Shown one piece after another: positions 61,204-64,000 of a stretch of DNA of 64,000 nucleotides (its first letter is position 1; every line of letters starts with the position of its first letter). The notes beneath the pieces were generated by a model. It saw only the letters and a program-made list of their open reading frames with translations, did no database searches and was not told the origin of the DNA. Both the position numbers and the translations under genes were made by a program. This DNA is from Allobosea sp. OK403 (lineage in GTDB: Bacteria; Pseudomonadota; Alphaproteobacteria; Rhizobiales; Beijerinckiaceae), in NCBI RefSeq assembly GCF_900113835.1, contig NZ_FOQV01000001.1:1240001-1304000 (forward strand). Reading direction: 5' to 3'.

Positions 61204-62223
61204 TCAAGCCGCTTCGGGAAGCGCTTTTTGATCGGGGCCAGGGGCTTCCTGATAGAAGCTGGCGGCGTGCGGAACATAGGGCGCTTCAAGCACCGCTATC
61301 TCCGCCTCGTCGAGTGCGAGGTCCAGCGCGCCCAGCCCGTCATCGAGATGGGCAAGCTTGCCCGCACCGATAATCGGCGCAACCACGCCCTGCCGCGACA
61401 GCAGCCATGCGAGCGACACCTGCGCTCGCGAAACGCCGCGCTTGTAGGCGATCTCGCCCACCGCTTCGACAACGCTTTGATCCGCCGCCGCGGTGTGGGC
61501 GTAAAGCCGCTCCGCGGTGCGGTCGTGACGCACGCGCTCCGAGGTCGATTCCGCGGCCCAGGGCCGGGCGAGCCGCCCTCGCGCCAAAGGGCTCCACGGG
61601 ATGACGCCGATGCCTTCGGATCGGCACATCGGCAGCATCTCACGCTCTTCCTCGCGGTTGAGAAGATTGTAGTGCGGTTGCACGGAGACAAAACGGCTGA
61701 AGCCGTTGGCCGCCGCGACGCTCTGCGCCTTGAGCAACTGCCAGGCAAACATCGAGGAGGCGCCGAGATAGCGCACCTTTCCGGCGCGCACGACATCGTT
61801 CAACGCTTCCATCGTCTCCTCGATCGGCGTCTCCTCGTCCCAGCGATGGATCTGGTAGAGGTCGACGTGATCGGTTCCAAGTCGTTTCAGACTGCCGTCA
61901 ATCGCGGCGAACAAGGCCTTGCGCGACAGGCCGCGCCCGTTCGGGTCCGGGCGCACCGGGTAGAAGAGCTTGGTCGCGATCACGACCTCGTCGCGCCGGG
62001 CGAAATCGGCAAGCGCGCGGCCGAGCGCGATCTCGCTTTCCCCTGCACCATACATGTCGGCGGTATCGAAGAAGGTGATGCCACGCTCGAGGGCGTGCCG
62101 GATGACGAGGCGACTAGCCGCTTCATCGAGCCGCCACGCCCTCGATTCGACACCGAAGCTCATGCAGCCAAGCCCGATTCTGGATATCTTGAGGCCCGAA
62201 CGGCCGAGATTGGCGTATTTCAT
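61204..62223 (-). CDS. Aldo/keto reductase
   Basis: A 339-residue NADPH-dependent TIM-barrel reductase. The ATG at 62223 has AAGGGAAGCGCC before it. The catalytic tetrad is visible: Asp and Tyr in FFDTADMYGAGESE, Lys in VVIATKLFYP, His in LYQIHRWDEETP. It resembles the YajO/AKR group (NLGRSGLKISRIGLGCMSFG). It stands alone, next to the Fic remnant. It probably reduces aldehydes; substrate unknown. Confidence 0.93.
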   Translation of the reverse strand: MKYANLGRSGLKISRIGLGCMSFGVESRAWRLDEAASRLVIRHALERGITFFDTADMYGAGESEIALGRALADFARRDEVVIATKLFYPVRPDPNGRGLSRKALFAAIDGSLKRLGTDHVDLYQIHRWDEETPIEETMEALNDVVRAGKVRYLGASSMFAWQLLKAQSVAAANGFSRFVSVQPHYNLLNREEEREMLPMCRSEGIGVIPWSPLARGRLARPWAAESTSERVRHDRTAERLYAHTAAADQSVVEAVGEIAYKRGVSRAQVSLAWLLSRQGVVAPIIGAGKLAHLDDGLGALDLALDEAEIAVLEAPYVPHAASFYQEAPGPDQKALPEAA

Positions 62224-62307
62224 GGCGCTTCCCTTTTTCGGTCGATGAATCGCGACGCCGGCGATGGCCAATGTGATCCCGAGCAGTTCGGCAGCGGCAG
62301 GCGTCCA

Positions 62308-62372
62308 GAGCGTTTTCGAGCGAAGCGGGTACCGGTTCGCGTGAAGAAAGCGCGTTAAAACAATGGGCTAGA
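62308..62372. repeat. Family A intergenic repeat
   Basis: GAGCGTTTTCGAGCGAAGCG, then GGTACCGGTTCGCGTGAAG and AAAGCGCGTTAAAACAATGG. Ends pair as in the other family A copies. Confidence 0.8.
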
Positions 62373-62917
62373 GCAGCACTACGAAGCCGATCGCCGCTGC
62401 CGCAACTGCGGCAGCATCAGCCGATGCGTCCCGCACGAAAGCCGCGCCATCGCGAGGTCCGTGACACATGGGATGGCCGAGGACGATGTGCCCACGCCAC
62501 TCACGCGCGGGAGGGCGGCGACGTTGCGCGGGCCGCGCAGCGACATCGGCATGGTCATTCGGTTTGCGGGGCAATGAGCCGGATCGACAGCATCGCAACC
62601 TTATCGGGATAGCGGCAACACCGTAAATGTCGAAGCGAAGGAGTCGCGCTGAAAATTCCTTCGAAACGAAGGATGCTGGCGATTATTGCCACCTGGCTCG
62701 TCGAGGTCTCTGCGCATTTCCATGAATTTGGAGATTCGTCTGACCGTCGTCGGACAGCCCCGACGATCCAGCCCCCGCTTCAGTCCACAGTTCCAGGCGC
62801 CATCAATGTGATGCCTTCGCCACGACATCGTCACGAGATGGTCAGATGCCGTTCAGCATCCGACCGCATTTGCGGTGTGAGTTAGGCCGTTCATCCGCAA
62901 CTGATGGAGGAACGTCC
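62373..62917. other. Intergenic region, no gene supported
   Basis: About 545 bp. Short frames on both strands look random in composition, with no ribosome site or family resemblance. The promoter of the small secreted gene at 62918 must lie at its right end, but I see no clear EcfG-type or -35/-10 match. Confidence 0.45.
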
Positions 62918-63292
62918 ATGCGCATGATCACTACCTTGGCCACCGGAGCCGCGCTCGCATTGTCCATGGCCGCCAATGCACAGACCCCCTCGGACCCGCC
63001 CAAGCCCAGCCGCCCATCGACATCTGCACCGCAAGCCCCATCGGCCCCGCCGACGATTCAATCGGTCAACGTGGTCGACATCAGTGAATTGCCGGCGGCG
63101 ACTCAATCGCAGGTCACCGAGATCGTCGCCCAACGGGGGGACGGTGAGCTTCAAAAGCTCCGGAGTTCGGTCGACTCCACGCCAACCATCAAATCGGCTC
63201 TGGAAGCTAAGGGACTATCGTCAACCCATGTCCTGTTCGCGCAGATGAGCGAGAACGGGCTGCTCACGATCGTCACCAAGAAGGCTGGCTGA
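62918..63292 (+). CDS. Small secreted hypothetical protein
   Basis: A 124-residue protein from the ATG at 62918, preceded by ATGGAGG. The signal peptide (LATGAALALSMAANAQ) is followed by a Pro/Ser-rich linker (PSDPPKPSRPSTSAPQAPSA) and a folded-looking tail (VVDISELPAATQSQVTEIVAQRG). I recognise no family. A frame start at 62846 is less likely because it loses the signal. Possibly a periplasmic stress or envelope protein. Confidence 0.75.
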   Translation: MRMITTLATGAALALSMAANAQTPSDPPKPSRPSTSAPQAPSAPPTIQSVNVVDISELPAATQSQVTEIVAQRGDGELQKLRSSVDSTPTIKSALEAKGLSSTHVLFAQMSENGLLTIVTKKAG

Positions 63293-63563
63293 GCCTGTGG
63301 ACAGCCCGGCGCTCGCTTGCGCCGGGCTTGTGATTCCCTGGTGCGCCACTGCCAGCCATCGAACGGCGTCCGGCTCTTCGTCCGGCCTTCCCCAACACAG
63401 CGCAGGCCCTCGAAGACCACCTGCTCCGGCGCGAGCCGTTCAGGTCCCGGCCGCTCCTTGCGTCCCCGCCCTCCCTGAACGCAGGTGCACTTTTCCATTC
63501 ATCGGTAGTTCTGCGGCGCCGGCATAGATCGGACCCACACCGATCCACCGGAAGGAGAATTCA

Positions 63564-63863
63564 ATGCGTAAACTGATCCTCGCCGCGAGCCTGGCGCTTG
63601 GTGCCGCGGCGTTCCTGCCCGCGATCGCCGAGGCCGCGCCGGCCTTCGCCTCGGGCCGGGAGATCCAGGCTCCGGCCGGCGACATCCAGCAGGTCCAGTA
63701 TCGCGACTGGCGCCATGATGGCCGCCGCTTCGACGGACCCCGGGAGTTCCGCCATGGCCCGCGCCGTTATGGCCCTCCGGCCTACGGACGTCGTTTTGGC
63801 GGCCCGCCGCCCTATTATGGGCGTCACCACCGCCGCCATTACGACCGGCCCTATTACCGCTGA
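63564..63863 (+). CDS. Small secreted Arg/His/Gly/Pro-rich protein
   Basis: A 99-residue protein preceded by GGAAGGAG. The signal peptide is LILAASLALGAAAFLPAIAEA. The mature part starts DIQQVQYRDWRHDGRRFDGP and ends in an Arg/His/Tyr/Pro-rich tail (RRYGPPAYGRRFGGPPPYYG, then RHHRRHYDRPYYR). Such tails occur in the BA14K-like secreted proteins of this order. It may bind metal or envelope polymers. Function unknown. Confidence 0.78.
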   Translation: MRKLILAASLALGAAAFLPAIAEAAPAFASGREIQAPAGDIQQVQYRDWRHDGRRFDGPREFRHGPRRYGPPAYGRRFGGPPPYYGRHHRRHYDRPYYR

Positions 63864-63925
63864 TCGTCCAAGTCACTGATCGCCCAAGTCAGCGAACATC
63901 CAAGTCAGCGATCATCCAAGTCAGA
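63862..63925. repeat. Four tandem 16-bp repeats
   Basis: Units are GATCGTCCAAGTCACT, GATCGCCCAAGTCAGC, GAACATCCAAGTCAGC and GATCATCCAAGTCAGA. They start at the end of the 63564 gene and run into its terminator. Confidence 0.8.
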
Positions 63926-63959
63926 CCGCGCCGCAGCACCACGCTGCGGCGCGGTTTTT
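63926..63959 (+). terminator. Intrinsic terminator of the 63564 gene
   Basis: CCGCGCCGCAG (63926-63936) pairs perfectly with CTGCGGCGCGG (63944-63954) across a 7-base loop, followed by TTTTTA. Confidence 0.85.
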
Positions 63960-63969
63960 ACATGCAGGA

Positions 63970-64000
63970 GCAGGATGCGAAAAAGTGGCCACCGGTTCTT
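63970..64000. repeat. Family B intergenic repeat, cut by the window edge
   Basis: CAGGATGCGAAAAAGTGG followed by CCACCGGTTCTT. It matches the left half of the copy at 20305. Confidence 0.65.

Noticed and set aside
63862..63925. Possible CRISPR array or origin iterons
   Set aside because: Units are 16 bp without spacers and no rep gene is present; a terminator follows.

Overview
The window is high-GC, densely coded DNA from a bacterial chromosome. It looks like an alphaproteobacterium of the order Hyphomicrobiales, and a Bosea-like genome is my best guess. Four things support this. There is a pcm-tolC-popZ-valS block with a recognisable PopZ (DUF2497) protein. Several stress-type genes have GGAAC-N16/17-CGTT promoters of the alphaproteobacterial EcfG type. 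There is a BA14K-type secreted protein. Several families of imperfect palindromic intergenic repeats typical of this order recur throughout. The genus is an inference; nothing here is a decisive marker.

Region 1 (1-15.4 kb) is accessory metabolism. It opens with an operon holding two paralogous NMT1/SsuA-like binding proteins, a PDC-hydrolase-like amidohydrolase and an SDR. Next is a GntR/FCD regulator divergent from a UxaA-type dehydratase, a Bug/TctC binding protein and a glutathione transferase; this set looks betaproteobacterial and may be imported. Two TetR/SDR divergent pairs follow, each with a clear palindromic operator. The second pair leads into an Old Yellow Enzyme, a DUF2147 protein, a quinone-reductase-like MDR protein and an MFS transporter, and resembles a NemR/NemA electrophile-response module.

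Region 2 (15.4-20.5 kb) is a compact minus-strand system: two polar amino-acid ABC permeases, their ATPase, an XRE-cupin regulator, an octopine/nopaline-dehydrogenase-family enzyme and a family 3 binding protein. A 16-bp near-palindrome occurs in front of both transcription units, suggesting a self-contained opine or amino-acid-conjugate uptake and oxidation regulon.

Region 3 (20.5-31 kb) has a fosmidomycin-resistance-type MFS pump, a TfoX-N protein, and two divergent catabolic operons around a LacI-type operator. The minus side carries a fused CoA-transferase, an enoyl-CoA hydratase and a more distal sugar isomerase. The plus side carries an SDR, MaoC, a DUF993 aldolase-like protein, a LacI regulator and a Gfo/Idh/MocA oxidoreductase. 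The mix of acyl-CoA and sugar-type enzymes suggests breakdown of a polyhydroxylated or cyclitol-like acid; the substrate is unknown.

Region 4 (31-47.5 kb) is mixed: VapBC, an OmpA-like protein, small ABM and EthD proteins beside a truncated alpha/beta hydrolase and a SigJ-like sigma factor, a ceramidase-like membrane protein, a diguanylate cyclase, a HerA-like ATPase with a HAD phosphatase, UPF0114, BA14K, exonuclease III, a Sel1 protein overlapping ilvD, and a YqaA/DedA-like protein.

Region 5 (47.5-64 kb) is core plus transport: valS, dps and a PNPOx-type stress protein with EcfG-like promoters, popZ, tolC, pcm, tRNA-Cys and tRNA-Asn, a Liv-type ABC operon with a fused LivM-LivG protein, a Fic remnant, an aldo/keto reductase and two small secreted proteins. 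No rRNA, CRISPR array, intact transposase or prophage was seen.
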